DNA of 64,000 nt from an uncultured Bacteroidia bacterium (GCA_902801625.1 CADCJI010000012.1:1-64000), one strand, 5' to 3'; positions 1 through 8,642 are shown, numbered from the stretch's first letter. The notes: generated by a model from the letters alone, not told the origin. Numbers and translations are program-made.

Positions 1-852
1 GCCAACGGCGGTGTGTTTGAGCCGCTGCTCGGTCCCGACGATGCCATCATCTCCGATGCTTTGAACCATGCTTCCATCATCGATGGCGTGCGCCTTTGCA
101 AGGCCCAGCGTTTCCGCTATGCTAATGCTGACATGGCCGACCTTGAGAAACAACTGCAAGATGCACAAGGCTGCCGTTTCCGCCTCATCGTCACCGATGG
201 TGTGTTCTCGATGGACGGCAATGTCTGCCCGCTCGATAAGATCTATGAACTCGCACAGAAATACAACGCCATGGTGATGGTCGACGAGAGCCACTCCGCT
301 GGCGTGGTCGGTCGCACGGGTCGTGGTGTCACCGAACACTACAACCTCCGTGGCAAGATTGAGATTTTGACCGGTACCCTCGGCAAGGCCTTCGGTGGTG
401 CCATGGGTGGCTTCACCACAGGTCGTAAGGAAATCATCGACATGTTGCGTCAGCGCAGCCGTCCGTACCTCTTCTCCAACTCGATGGCTCCTGGCCTCGT
501 GGCCGCTGGCATCCGTATGTTCGAGATGATGAGCGAGACCAACGCCCTGCAGGACAAGCTGCACGAAAACACCGCCTACTTCATCAAGAAGATGACCGAG
601 GCTGGCTTCGACTGCAAGCCTTCGCAATCCGCCATCTGCGCTGTGATGCTCTACGATGCCCCGCTGTCGCAGAAGTTCGCTGCCAAGTTGCAGGAAGAAG
701 GCATCTTTGTCACGGGATTCTACTATCCTGTGGTGCCGAAGGGACAGGCCCGTATCCGTGTTCAGGTGAGTGCTGCCCACGAGCGTGAGCACCTCGACAA
801 GTGCATCGCCGCCTTCGTGAAGATTGGCAAAGAATTAGGAATCTTGAAGTAA
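1..852 (+). CDS. kbl: Glycine C-acetyltransferase (2-amino-3-ketobutyrate CoA ligase), 5' end outside window
   Basis: PLP enzyme of the alpha-oxoamine synthase family. It cleaves 2-amino-3-ketobutyrate with CoA to glycine and acetyl-CoA, the second step of threonine degradation. The frame is open from base 1 (ANGGVFEPLLGPDD), so the N-terminal third is missing at the window edge. Visible family features are the DALNHASIIDG block, VDESHSAGVVG with the PLP-binding Asp and His, and GTLGKAFGG with the Schiff-base lysine. The C-terminal half is complete to its stop. The next gene encodes the threonine dehydrogenase that makes its substrate, which settles the choice between kbl and other family members. 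GC-rich, host-like codon use. Confidence 0.93.
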   Translation, partial: ANGGVFEPLLGPDDAIISDALNHASIIDGVRLCKAQRFRYANADMADLEKQLQDAQGCRFRLIVTDGVFSMDGNVCPLDKIYELAQKYNAMVMVDESHSAGVVGRTGRGVTEHYNLRGKIEILTGTLGKAFGGAMGGFTTGRKEIIDMLRQRSRPYLFSNSMAPGLVAAGIRMFEMMSETNALQDKLHENTAYFIKKMTEAGFDCKPSQSAICAVMLYDAPLSQKFAAKLQEEGIFVTGFYYPVVPKGQARIRVQVSAAHEREHLDKCIAAFVKIGKELGILK

Positions 853-891
853 TAGACATGAGACCATGGAACACTGCACTAGACCTTTGAC

Positions 892-977
892 ATCATTGCG
901 GGCGTGACCCGCAATCCCTTATGCGAAAGGGATTTGTCTTCGCATTTGGGAGATGGCGGATGTTCCTCCGCCATGAT
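892..977 (-). repeat. REP-like palindromic element, family R1 copy 1
   Basis: Two outer hairpins (GCGGG/CCCGC and TGGCGG/CCGCCA) flank a central stem. The same arrangement recurs at 12711-12797 and 60421-60508 in the opposite orientation. The outer hairpins are nearly identical in sequence between copies, while the central stem differs in sequence but still pairs. It lies between kbl and tdh. Confidence 0.85.
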
Positions 978-1035
978 GGGAAAGGGGAAAGGTTGTACTC
1001 CACCATGTTGAAATCAAATATTAAAAGGTAACATA

Positions 1036-1983
1036 ATGAAAAAGATATTAATCGTTGGTTCCGGCGGACAGATCGGAACAGAATTGGTGAAGAAGCTTCG
1101 CCGCACCTACGGAAACGAAAACGTGGTTGCGAGCGATCTTCGCCCTTTGACTGGTGAGATTGTCGAGACCGGCCCTTTTGAAAGAATCGACTCGACGCAA
1201 ATCATGCAAATCGTTGAGGTGGTGAAACGCTACAACATCGACACCATCTATAACCTTGCTGCCATTCTTTCGGCCACGGCCGAGAAGAATCCCATGTTGG
1301 GTTGGAACGTCGGCATCGGCTCGTTGGTGAACTGCCTTGAAACGGCTCGCATCTTCAACTGCGCTGTGTTCACGCCTTCATCCATCGGTGCTTTTGGTGC
1401 CAGCACACCGCACGACAACACGCCTCAGGACACCATTCAACGCCCGAATACCATCTACGGTGTGACCAAGGTCACGGGAGAGTTGTTGAGCGACTATTAC
1501 TTCACTCGCTTTGGTGTGGATACCCGTAGCGTCCGTTTCCCTGGCTTGATTTCCAACTTGACTTTGCCTGGAGGTGGCACCACCGACTATGCCGTGGAGA
1601 TTTACTATGCTGCCGTGAAGGGCGAGAAGTTCTACTGCCCCATCAGCAAAGGCACCTACATGGACATGATGTACATGCCCGACGCTTTGGATGCCATGGT
1701 GGACATCATGGAGGCCGACCCGACCAAGCTGGTGCACCGCAACTCATTCAACGTGACGGCAATGAGCTTCGATCCTGAAATCATCTACAACGCCATCAAG
1801 AAGTATTATCCGAACTTCGAGATGGAGTACAAGTTCGACCCGATCCGTCAGGCCATCGCCGACAGTTGGCCGAACAAGATGGACGACAGCTGCGCCCGCA
1901 AGGAGTGGGGCTGGAATCCCAAGTATGACCTCGACAAGATGACGGTCGACATGATCGAGACTTTGAAGAAGAAACTGCTGTAA
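1036..1983 (+). CDS. tdh: L-threonine 3-dehydrogenase, SDR (epimerase-like) type
   Basis: Extended short-chain dehydrogenase that oxidises L-threonine to 2-amino-3-ketobutyrate with NAD+. At the N-terminus GSGGQIGTEL is the nucleotide-binding glycine motif. YGVTK near residue 148 gives the catalytic Tyr and Lys, and SSIGAFG just before it gives the Ser. Length (315 residues) fits the short-chain TDH family known from Bacteroidota, not the zinc-dependent MDR type of enterobacteria. The kbl gene lies 183 bases upstream on the same strand, so the two reactions threonine to aminoketobutyrate to glycine plus acetyl-CoA are encoded together. An R1 repeat sits in the gap. Confidence 0.88.
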   Translation: MKKILIVGSGGQIGTELVKKLRRTYGNENVVASDLRPLTGEIVETGPFERIDSTQIMQIVEVVKRYNIDTIYNLAAILSATAEKNPMLGWNVGIGSLVNCLETARIFNCAVFTPSSIGAFGASTPHDNTPQDTIQRPNTIYGVTKVTGELLSDYYFTRFGVDTRSVRFPGLISNLTLPGGGTTDYAVEIYYAAVKGEKFYCPISKGTYMDMMYMPDALDAMVDIMEADPTKLVHRNSFNVTAMSFDPEIIYNAIKKYYPNFEMEYKFDPIRQAIADSWPNKMDDSCARKEWGWNPKYDLDKMTVDMIETLKKKLL

Positions 1984-2065
1984 AAGACGCGAGATGCGAG
2001 AGTGCGAGACACGAGACAACGGGACGGACAAAGTCTCGCGTCCCGTGTCCCGAAGTCCCGCGTCA
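1984..2065. repeat. Imperfect inverted repeat of CTCGCGTC-like words
   Basis: Directly after the tdh stop the DNA carries repeated words (gacgcgagatgcgag, then tctcgcgtcccgtgtcc) that are mutually complementary and can fold back. Related words occur at 25155-25188 and 36291-36323. It may act as a terminator for tdh, but there is no clear T-run. Confidence 0.55.
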
Positions 2066-2177
2066 AAATAATAACGAATTATAAACCAAATCATTGGCCT
2101 ATGAAATAACGCTTCAAGCGATATGCACATCATAGAATAGGAAAAAGCGAAGTAGTTTTATTCGGGAATTTCTGAAA

Positions 2178-2321
2178 CTTGGACACTTTCAAAATTCCTC
2201 CCTGAGTAGAGCAACAACGCTCCCGCCAAAAGGCGTGGGCTGTATAGTTGTAATTGGGAGGAATAGGTAGTCCAAGACCTCAGAGATTCCGATGAAGACG
2301 AAATAGTGCCACGCTTTTTTT
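2178..2321 (+). ncRNA. Candidate structured RNA A with 3' U-run
   Basis: Nested helices can be drawn: CTTGGAC (2178-2184) with GTCCAAG (2270-2276), ATTCCTCCC (2194-2202) with GGGAGGAAT (2256-2264), ACAAC (2214-2218) with GTTGT (2247-2251), and an inner hairpin 2219-2227/2232-2240 with an AAAA loop. A CCACGC word followed by seven T (2309-2321) can pair back with GCGTGG at 2233-2238, which would disrupt the inner hairpin. The element lies in a 410-base gene-free stretch, 73 bases before the VWA gene. The same order of helices and the same 3' word are seen at 42586-42746. It could be a leader attenuator or a free small RNA. I do not recognise a known family. Confidence 0.5.
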
Positions 2322-2393
2322 GTGTGTTTATCCAACTTATTGGCGCAGAGTGGAAAAATTAATTTAGTAATCAGAAAATCAATATATTAAAAA

Positions 2394-3890
2394 ATGAAGA
2401 AGAACATAATTTTAACGGCACTCCTTTTGATAGGTTTGTTTATGGGTGCTAGTGCGCAAGACTATTACATCGAAGGCTTCTATGAAATAAAAAATAACAG
2501 GCATTACCTTAATAATGTTACCACTCGCGGAATCACCATTGATGGTAAAAACTACATTTCAGAAGTGGAAGGATCTTTTGAAATGGTAACAAGTAAAGAT
2601 GGCCGAAGTGGAGAATTGACAGAGTTTGTTTTTGATAAAGCAAAAACAGAATGTGACAATGGTTTTGACGGTGGTTTTTACCTCCAATATTTGTTAGAAG
2701 TAGGCCGTCAACGCGAATGGGTTGATGAAAAGGAGTATCTTCAGAATAGCGGTTCTCGTTATGAAAAAAAAGACATGCTTGTAATGCTTGTTCTGGACTA
2801 TAGTACTTCTATGCTTAGAAATGACTATATTTCAAAGATGCAAAAAACTGCTATAGATTTTATCAATACACTCTACAAAGCCTCGGTCGATGGAAATATA
2901 CGAGTTGGTATTATAGCTTTTTCTGGCAAATCACAGACGAAAGAATTTCCGATAAAAGGACTGGATAGTTATTCAAAACGCGAGATGGAGAGTTTCATAA
3001 ATAGTGTAAAACCAGGCATCAATACAGCTTATTATTATGCCATTGACCATGCTGTTGATATGTTAGAAGAATTCTCTTCAGATGCTTATCTGGATAGGGA
3101 AAATTATGGTGGAGCGTGTGTTGTTACCTTTACCGACGGATTGGATAATGAGTCTGCCACAGGGGATAGTGATTTGGCCTATATCAACAATACTCTTCGA
3201 TATAAGGCGATTTTGGGTAAGAATATTGAATTTTTCAGTATTGGCTTCACAGGAGCAGAAGATTTCAGCAGACTTCAGAGAGCAAAGTTTGATGAAGTTA
3301 TGGAGAAGACTTCAACTGACAAAGAACACTTTAAGACTTCTGACGATTTTGGAGAAATAGAGAAATACTTTGGTGAAATCGCAAGAAAATTGATTGACCG
3401 ATGGAAAATTATTGCATTATATACGCCTCAAGGCCATAATGGGAAAAAGGTGCGTTGGGTATTAAATTGTGGAGGCTCACGTCCTACTCCTCCACGGGAA
3501 CCTAGTATAAGACGTTCACCATGGTTTGGCATCAGTGCAGAAGTGGGTGTCTTTGATGAAGATGAGCCATTCGGAGGAATTAATCTTGATATGGCATTTT
3601 CGGTCAACGACTTTTTGGCCATTGGTGGACGAATAGGTATAATGGTTGATGAAGATTTTGAACAAGGCATTATGGTTGGACCCGAGGTAAAGTTGACTTT
3701 CCCTAATAATTCTGCGGTCATTGCCGGTCTTGGCGGTGGTATAGTCTGTGATGAAGGTGTCTTTTATCTACGCGCGGGTTATAAAACCAGAAAATCGTTT
3801 TTTGTTACATCAGAAATCTTGACAAATGGCTATGAAATTGGTTTTGGTGTCGGATTGGGATTTTCTTTCGGAGGAAAGCGACGCGAATGA
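2394..3890 (+). CDS. Secreted VWA-domain protein with beta-barrel-like C-terminus
   Basis: Residues 1-22 form a signal peptide ending in the SAQ typical of Bacteroidota. A von Willebrand A domain follows at about 125-330: VLDYSTSM carries the DxSxS part of the metal-binding MIDAS site, and FTDGLDN near residue 246 supplies the later Asp. Residues 380-498 are made of alternating short hydrophobic strands rich in Gly (GISAEVGVF, AIGGRIGIM, GFGVGLGFSFGG) and look like a small outer-membrane beta-barrel, so the VWA domain would be periplasmic or membrane-tethered. The exact partner is unknown. The gene is much richer in A and T than tdh upstream, which suggests acquisition. It follows structured RNA A and probably forms a unit with the Thr-rich secreted protein downstream. 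Confidence 0.75.
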   Translation: MKKNIILTALLLIGLFMGASAQDYYIEGFYEIKNNRHYLNNVTTRGITIDGKNYISEVEGSFEMVTSKDGRSGELTEFVFDKAKTECDNGFDGGFYLQYLLEVGRQREWVDEKEYLQNSGSRYEKKDMLVMLVLDYSTSMLRNDYISKMQKTAIDFINTLYKASVDGNIRVGIIAFSGKSQTKEFPIKGLDSYSKREMESFINSVKPGINTAYYYAIDHAVDMLEEFSSDAYLDRENYGGACVVTFTDGLDNESATGDSDLAYINNTLRYKAILGKNIEFFSIGFTGAEDFSRLQRAKFDEVMEKTSTDKEHFKTSDDFGEIEKYFGEIARKLIDRWKIIALYTPQGHNGKKVRWVLNCGGSRPTPPREPSIRRSPWFGISAEVGVFDEDEPFGGINLDMAFSVNDFLAIGGRIGIMVDEDFEQGIMVGPEVKLTFPNNSAVIAGLGGGIVCDEGVFYLRAGYKTRKSFFVTSEILTNGYEIGFGVGLGFSFGGKRRE

Positions 3891-3972
3891 TTACATTTTC
3901 AAATACTTTTACTTATATTATCAATGATTTAAAAACCGATGGACCGATGGGATATAACTGGTGACAATAAAA

Positions 3973-4323
3973 ATGAAAAAATTATTAATCCTCTTTTTCT
4001 TCTTAGGATTAGGAATGGCAGTTTCTGCGCAGAACAACAACTCTTCTCCTCAATACACATGTCCTACGGGAATATCTCCCAGTAGTAACTCACAAAGTAC
4101 GAAAAAAACGGAAGTCACTTCTTGTGAAACAACAACGGCGAAAGTTGCTGGAAATGGTGTAACGAGAACGACTTGTAATCAAACAAATTCTGATGGTAGC
4201 ACAACTAAAACTACAACAACTTGCGTGAGTTCGGGTGCTAAGGTGAGTTTTGGTGTGGGTGAAGTTGGAAAAACAAAACAAACATGTGTGAAAGAGACTG
4301 AGACGAAGCCAGGGAATCGATAA
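3973..4323 (+). CDS. Small secreted Thr/Ser/Asn-rich protein with five cysteines
   Basis: 116 residues. I chose the ATG at 3973 because a signal peptide starts there (MKKLLILFFFLGLGMAVSAQ); an upstream GTG would add four residues before it. The mature part is low in hydrophobic residues, rich in Thr, Ser, Asn and Gln, and carries five regularly spaced Cys in repeated contexts (TSCETT, TTCNQT, TTCVSS, QTCVKE), as if it were built from a degenerate short repeat. I know no family for it. It lies 82 bases behind the VWA protein gene and is followed at once by a strong terminator, so the two may be co-expressed and act together outside the inner membrane. AT-rich like its neighbour. Confidence 0.7.
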   Translation: MKKLLILFFFLGLGMAVSAQNNNSSPQYTCPTGISPSSNSQSTKKTEVTSCETTTAKVAGNGVTRTTCNQTNSDGSTTKTTTTCVSSGAKVSFGVGEVGKTKQTCVKETETKPGNR

Positions 4324-4364
4324 ACGCCTGTGTTTAGAAATGCATTGATATGTGTTTCTGACTA

Positions 4365-4409
4365 AAAAAACGAATAGCGGAGCCCAACCATCTCCGCTAT
4401 TCGTTTTTA
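4365..4409 (+). terminator. Intrinsic terminator
   Basis: The stem CGAATAGCGGAG (4371-4382) pairs perfectly with CTCCGCTATTCG (4392-4403), with an A-run before it and a T-run after it. It ends the VWA/Thr-rich unit. Confidence 0.93.
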
Positions 4410-4494
4410 TGGCTAGTTTTGGAAAAATCCATTCAGATTCCCATTTTATGATTACTATTTTATGGTAATTATTTTATAGTAATCAAAATTTTTG

Positions 4495-4502
4495 TATTTT
4501 TG
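4495..4502 (+). promoter_or_regulatory. Bacteroidota -7 element for the ATPase gene
   Basis: TATTTTTG, 24 bases before the ATPase start, in a very AT-rich stretch with repeated TTATGGTAAT/TTATAGTAAT words. Confidence 0.6.
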
Positions 4503-4525
4503 CGGGCAAATAACAAATCAAATCC

Positions 4526-5653
4526 ATGAAGAATCCTTTTGTTACCAATGGCTATGCCGGTGCCGAGTATTTTTGCGACCGTGTGCAGGAGACCGAGATT
4601 TTGCGAGAACTCCTTCTCAACGAGAACAATATCGCATTGATTTCTCCTCGTCGAATAGGAAAGACGGATTTAATCTGGCATGTATTCGATAATCCCGAAA
4701 TCCAGAAGAATTACCACTGTTTTGTGGTTGACATCTATGCCACCAAAAATCTCAGTGATTTTGTGAACATGCTGGGCAAAGCCTTGGTTGACGAGCTTCG
4801 TCCCAAAGGCAGGAAGGCTTGGGAAAAGTTTGTGAACATGGTGGCGTCGCTGCGCAGTGAAATCACATTTGACATTAGCGGAATGCCTGTATGGGGCGTT
4901 GGGATTGGCTCAATTAACAACCCGACGGTTACCTTGGATGAGATTTTCACTTACTTGGAAAAAGCGGATAAACCCTGCCTGGTGGCTATTGATGAGTTTC
5001 AACAGATTACCCGATATGGGGACGAAACCATCGAAGCGACCATTAGGACATACGTGCAGCGTTGCACCAATGCCCATTTCATTTTCTCGGGTTCACAACG
5101 CCACATGATGAACGGGATGTTCACTTCGCCTTCTCGCCCGTTCTATCAGGCGGTTACCATTATGAATTTGCAACCGTTGGATTTGACCGTTTACACTGAT
5201 TTTTGCGTAGGTAAGTTTGAGGAAGAGGGAAAACACCTTGATGCGAAGGTCGTGACACTGCTTTATGAGCGTTTCGAGGCGGTGACAAGTTATATGCATC
5301 GCGTGATGAATGTGCTTTTCTCCAGAACGGACAAGGGTGCCACCTGTGACGTTTCGATGGTGGACGAGGCCGTGGAGTTCATCATTAGGCTCTCTTCCGA
5401 CACATACGAGTCTCTGTTTTATCAAATGCCTGAAAAACAACGTTCTCTGTTCTTGGCTATTGCAAGAGAAGGAAAAGCTAAAGAGGTGACAAGTGGTGCG
5501 TTTATTAAAAGGAACAAACTCAATTCGGCTAGTAGTGTAAGTTCTGCATTGAAGGGGCTACTTGATAAGGATTTTATTACTGAGGACAAAAATGTCTATT
5601 CGGTATATGACCAGTTTTTTGCCTTGTGGCTGAAGTTTAAAGGCCTTATTTAA
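4526..5653 (+). CDS. AAA-family ATPase (archaeal ATPase-like) with C-terminal winged helix
   Basis: 375 residues. A P-loop is seen as SPRRIGKTDL near residue 42, the SPRRxGKT form usual for the ATPase_2 (PF01637) group. Walker B is CLVAIDEF near residue 155, and a FSGSQRHMM sensor-1-like block follows. The C-terminal 90 residues (EKQRSLFLAIAREGK ... SSVSSALKGLLDKDFI) look like a winged helix. Such proteins are common and often multicopy in Bacteroidota; their cellular task is not established. It has its own promoter and is bounded upstream by a terminator, so it is probably a single-gene unit. No obvious partner gene. The assignment to the ATPase group is sure; the function is not. Confidence 0.8.
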   Translation: MKNPFVTNGYAGAEYFCDRVQETEILRELLLNENNIALISPRRIGKTDLIWHVFDNPEIQKNYHCFVVDIYATKNLSDFVNMLGKALVDELRPKGRKAWEKFVNMVASLRSEITFDISGMPVWGVGIGSINNPTVTLDEIFTYLEKADKPCLVAIDEFQQITRYGDETIEATIRTYVQRCTNAHFIFSGSQRHMMNGMFTSPSRPFYQAVTIMNLQPLDLTVYTDFCVGKFEEEGKHLDAKVVTLLYERFEAVTSYMHRVMNVLFSRTDKGATCDVSMVDEAVEFIIRLSSDTYESLFYQMPEKQRSLFLAIAREGKAKEVTSGAFIKRNKLNSASSVSSALKGLLDKDFITEDKNVYSVYDQFFALWLKFKGLI

Positions 5654-5676
5654 TCACGTTATACACCTAATATAAT

Positions 5677-6258
5677 ATGCTCTCCAACCTAAAAAAATAC
5701 CATATCATCCTCGCCTCCAAGTCCCCGCGCCGGCAAGAGCTGCTGCGTGGCATGGGCGTGGTTTTCGAGATTTTGACCAAGGAAACGCCTGAAAACTATC
5801 CAACAAACTTGCCCTTGGATGAGGTTCCCAAATACCTCAGTCTGCAAAAGTCGCTGGCTTTTAATGATGATGAGCTTCCCGCAGATTATCTGTTAATCAC
5901 TTCTGATACTGTTGTCATTTGCGAAGGCGAGATCTTGGGAAAGCCGAAGGATAGGGAAGATGCTGCTCGTATGCTGCAATTGCTCTCTGGCAAGACACAC
6001 CATGTTGTAACGGGTGTCACAGTGCGCTCTGCTGAGAAGAAGGAGTCGTTTGCGGTGCGCTCCAATGTGACTTTTGCGGATTTGGAACAGGATGAAATCG
6101 ACTATTACATCGAGCATTGCAAGCCTTTTGACAAGGCGGGTGCTTACGGCATTCAGGAGTGGATTGGCTATGTAGGCATCAGTGGGCTGGAAGGTTCTTT
6201 CTACAATGTGATGGGCCTGCCGACCCGAAAACTCTATCAATGTTTGAAGGTGTTCTAA
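5677..6258 (+). CDS. maf: Maf-like nucleoside triphosphate pyrophosphatase
   Basis: 193 residues, the normal length. It hydrolyses non-canonical or modified NTPs to NMP plus pyrophosphate in the cytosol. The N-terminal signature ASKSPRRQELL, the central SDTVV with the catalytic Asp, GKPKDREDA, and the C-terminal KAGAYGIQEW block are all present. The subfamily (dTTP/UTP-type, YhdE) is suggested by the SKSPRR and IQEW wording, but this is an inference. It starts 23 bases after the ATPase gene, without a visible promoter of its own. Confidence 0.92.
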   Translation: MLSNLKKYHIILASKSPRRQELLRGMGVVFEILTKETPENYPTNLPLDEVPKYLSLQKSLAFNDDELPADYLLITSDTVVICEGEILGKPKDREDAARMLQLLSGKTHHVVTGVTVRSAEKKESFAVRSNVTFADLEQDEIDYYIEHCKPFDKAGAYGIQEWIGYVGISGLEGSFYNVMGLPTRKLYQCLKVF

Positions 6259-6259
6259 T

Positions 6260-6358
6260 ATGGGATTGCTTCGCAAGAAATGCTCTGCATTCAACGCAGT
6301 TAAATCGTTCAAAAATCAGTATAAAAATCATTCAAAATTTATTATTTCTCTTTTTTAA
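6260..6358 (+). repeat. Dispersed repeat, possibly a 32-codon micro-ORF, copy 1
   Basis: Directly after maf, about 75 bases are closely similar to 47870-47956. In both copies an ATG opens a frame beginning M-x-LLRKK and continuing FN(A/V)VK, and no indel occurs for about 27 codons (here 32 codons to TAA). The differences include amino-acid changes, so a coding role is not proven; the reverse strand is open as well. I annotate it as a repeat with coding potential. Confidence 0.55.
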
Positions 6359-6423
6359 GATTTTTCAATTAGATTTTTGACAGATTTCTTGCCCGACAGG
6401 GCAATTCCAACAATGCTTTTTCC

Positions 6424-6431
6424 TATCTTTG
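6424..6431 (+). promoter_or_regulatory. -7 element that fixes the surE start
   Basis: TATCTTTG, 18 bases before the ATG at 6449. The reading frame is open further upstream, but that part would include this promoter, so the shorter start is preferred. Confidence 0.65.
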
Positions 6432-6448
6432 CAGCATATTGTTGTAAA

Positions 6449-7228
6449 ATGGACAAAAATCGCCCGCAAATACTGATTACCAACGATGATGGCTATGCTG
6501 CCAAAGGCCTGCGCAAGCTGGTCGCACTGATGCGTATCCTTGGTGATGTGACCTTGGTTTCCACAGATGAGGTAATGTCGGCCAAAAGCCATTCCTGCAC
6601 CATCCGCGAAAGGATTTATGTCCGTCTTGTTCATGAGGAGGAAGGCTTCAAGGAGTACCGCTGCAACGGCACGCCCGTCGACTGTGTGAAGCTTGGTTAC
6701 CAGAAATTGATGCCTACACCGCCTGATTTGGTGGTCTCAGGCATCAACCACGGAATGAACGCAGCCACAACGGTGGTCTATTCCGGAACCATTGGCGCGG
6801 TCATCGAGGCGTGCATGAACGGCTTGAATGCCATTGGCTACAGCCTCTTCAGCCTCAATCCCGATGCCGACTTCGACCACCTCGACACAGCTATCCTTGA
6901 TATCACAAAAAAGGTACTGAATGAAGGTTTGCCCAAAGGCGTCTGCTTGAATGTGAACTTTCCCAAACGCTGTGAGGAACCTATGAAAGGCATCAAGGTG
7001 TGTCGTCAGGCAGCTTGCCGCTGGGTTGAGTATTTCAAGGAACAATACGATGAGAACGGGCAGCAGTTTTACGACTTGGAAGGCACCTTTGAGAGTGAAG
7101 ACATCACGGAAGACACCGACCTTTGGGCCTTGCAAAACAACTTCATCGCGGTGGTCCCCACCTGCTTCGACTGGACGGCACATTCGCAGATTGGACCGAT
7201 GAAAGAATTTGAAACTTTAAGCATATAG
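6449..7228 (+). CDS. surE: 5'/3'-nucleotidase SurE
   Basis: 259 residues from the ATG at 6449. Metal-dependent nucleoside monophosphate phosphatase. TNDDGY at the N-terminus holds the paired Asp metal ligands, and SGINHGMN with YSGTIGAV forms the rest of the conserved site. The length matches the family. It is the first gene of a tight group with a small membrane protein (2 bases downstream), lpxB and comEC. SurE is often found beside stress-survival or lipid A genes. Confidence 0.94.
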   Translation: MDKNRPQILITNDDGYAAKGLRKLVALMRILGDVTLVSTDEVMSAKSHSCTIRERIYVRLVHEEEGFKEYRCNGTPVDCVKLGYQKLMPTPPDLVVSGINHGMNAATTVVYSGTIGAVIEACMNGLNAIGYSLFSLNPDADFDHLDTAILDITKKVLNEGLPKGVCLNVNFPKRCEEPMKGIKVCRQAACRWVEYFKEQYDENGQQFYDLEGTFESEDITEDTDLWALQNNFIAVVPTCFDWTAHSQIGPMKEFETLSI

Positions 7229-7230
7229 CA

Positions 7231-7503
7231 ATGAAAATCAAAGATAGTTTTTGGCTTGGATTATTGATAGGGGCAGCCAGTTTCGGCTTGTTTTTCCTAT
7301 TGTTGAGCCTCATCAACTGGGAATCGTTGGGAGTTTTCGCCAAGCGCGCTCCTTATCTCTTGGCCTTTATTCCTGGTGTCGTCTTGTTCAGGATGATGCT
7401 GGTGAAATGGAATCTCGACAAGATGGGAAGAGGTGTGTTGGCTGTCACAATCGTCGGAATGCTGTTGGTCTTCTTCCTTGTTAAATCAGTTGTAACCCCA
7501 TGA
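7231..7503 (+). CDS. Small inner-membrane protein between surE and lpxB
   Basis: 90 residues with three predicted membrane segments (about 8-28, 40-57 and 68-86) and short Lys/Arg-containing links. It begins 2 bases after surE and overlaps the lpxB start by an ATGA, so it is translationally coupled to both. I do not recognise a family. The position suggests a role linked to envelope lipids, but that is only context. Confidence 0.75.
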   Translation: MKIKDSFWLGLLIGAASFGLFFLLLSLINWESLGVFAKRAPYLLAFIPGVVLFRMMLVKWNLDKMGRGVLAVTIVGMLLVFFLVKSVVTP

Positions 7504-8642
7504 GGTATTATATCATAGCAGGTGAGGCTTCGGGCGATTTGCACGCTTCCAATCTTGTTGCCGAGATTAAGAAGAAGGACAAGAAGGCCGAGTTTCGTGG
7601 CTTTGGTGGCGACCTGATGAAGGCGCAAGGTGTCGACTTGGTGAAGCATTACCGTATGATGGCCTACATGGGTTTTGTGGAGGTGGCGGTTAACCTGCGA
7701 AAGGTGTTGGGTAATATCTCGTTGTGTAAGAAAGATATCCTTGAGTATCAACCCGATGTCATCATTTTGGTGGATTATCCAGGCTTCAATTTCCGTATTG
7801 CCGATTACGCTCATGAGAAAGGCTTCAAGGTGATTTATTACATCTCGCCCCAGCTTTGGGCTTGGAAACGCCGCCGCGTGAAGAAGGTCAAGCGCTCGGT
7901 GGATAAGATGTTGGTGATTTTGCCTTTTGAGGAAGCGTTCTACAAGCAGTATGGCGTGGATGTGACCTATGTCGGCAACCCTTTGTTGGACGAGCTGGCG
8001 AAATTTGGCACGGCCAACCGTTCCATTTTCCTGCGTCGTAACAGTTTGGGCGAGTCGCGCGAGATTATCGCCATGCTGCCGGGAAGCCGCCGTCAAGAAG
8101 TGAAACGCATGCTGCCTGTCATGCTGAAGGTGGTGCCTCATTTTCCGAATTATCAGTTTGTCATCGCAGGCGTGTCGTCGCTCGACAAGGCCTTGTATAA
8201 GGACATCATCGGCAATGCCGACGTTTTTTTGGTTGAGAATCAAACTTATGAGTTGCTCCAGAATTCTAGTGCTGCCATGGTCACATCAGGAACGGCCACG
8301 CTTGAAACGGCACTATTCACCGTGCCGGAAGTGGTGTGCTATAAAGCGACAGACTTCTCCTATCGTCTTGCCAAATGGATGATAAAGGTGAAATTCATCT
8401 CGTTGGTCAACCTGGTGATGGATAGGGAAGTGGTCAAGGAGTTGATTCAGGCCGACTTGACAGAAGACAATTTGGTTAAGGAATTGGACCAGCTGCTACA
8501 TAATGCCAAGCGTCAGCGCAAGCTTTTGGAGGATTATGTCGAACTGAAAGACCGACTCGGTAATGCAGGTGCTTCCGAAAAGGCGGCCGAGGTCGTCAGC
8601 GAGTCGTTAGAACCGAGACCGTATGGAACTGTAAAGCCTTAG
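7500..8642 (+). CDS. lpxB: Lipid-A-disaccharide synthase
   Basis: 380 residues. Glycosyltransferase family 19 enzyme that joins UDP-2,3-diacylglucosamine and lipid X to the lipid A disaccharide at the inner membrane. The N-terminus YIIAGEASGDLHASNL is diagnostic. YISPQLWAWKRRRVKK, LLPGSRRQEVKR-like wording (MLPGSRRQEVKRML) and TSGTATLETAL all occur in the expected order. It overlaps the small membrane protein gene and is followed by comEC after 13 bases. Confidence 0.95.
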   Translation: MRYYIIAGEASGDLHASNLVAEIKKKDKKAEFRGFGGDLMKAQGVDLVKHYRMMAYMGFVEVAVNLRKVLGNISLCKKDILEYQPDVIILVDYPGFNFRIADYAHEKGFKVIYYISPQLWAWKRRRVKKVKRSVDKMLVILPFEEAFYKQYGVDVTYVGNPLLDELAKFGTANRSIFLRRNSLGESREIIAMLPGSRRQEVKRMLPVMLKVVPHFPNYQFVIAGVSSLDKALYKDIIGNADVFLVENQTYELLQNSSAAMVTSGTATLETALFTVPEVVCYKATDFSYRLAKWMIKVKFISLVNLVMDREVVKELIQADLTEDNLVKELDQLLHNAKRQRKLLEDYVELKDRLGNAGASEKAAEVVSESLEPRPYGTVKP

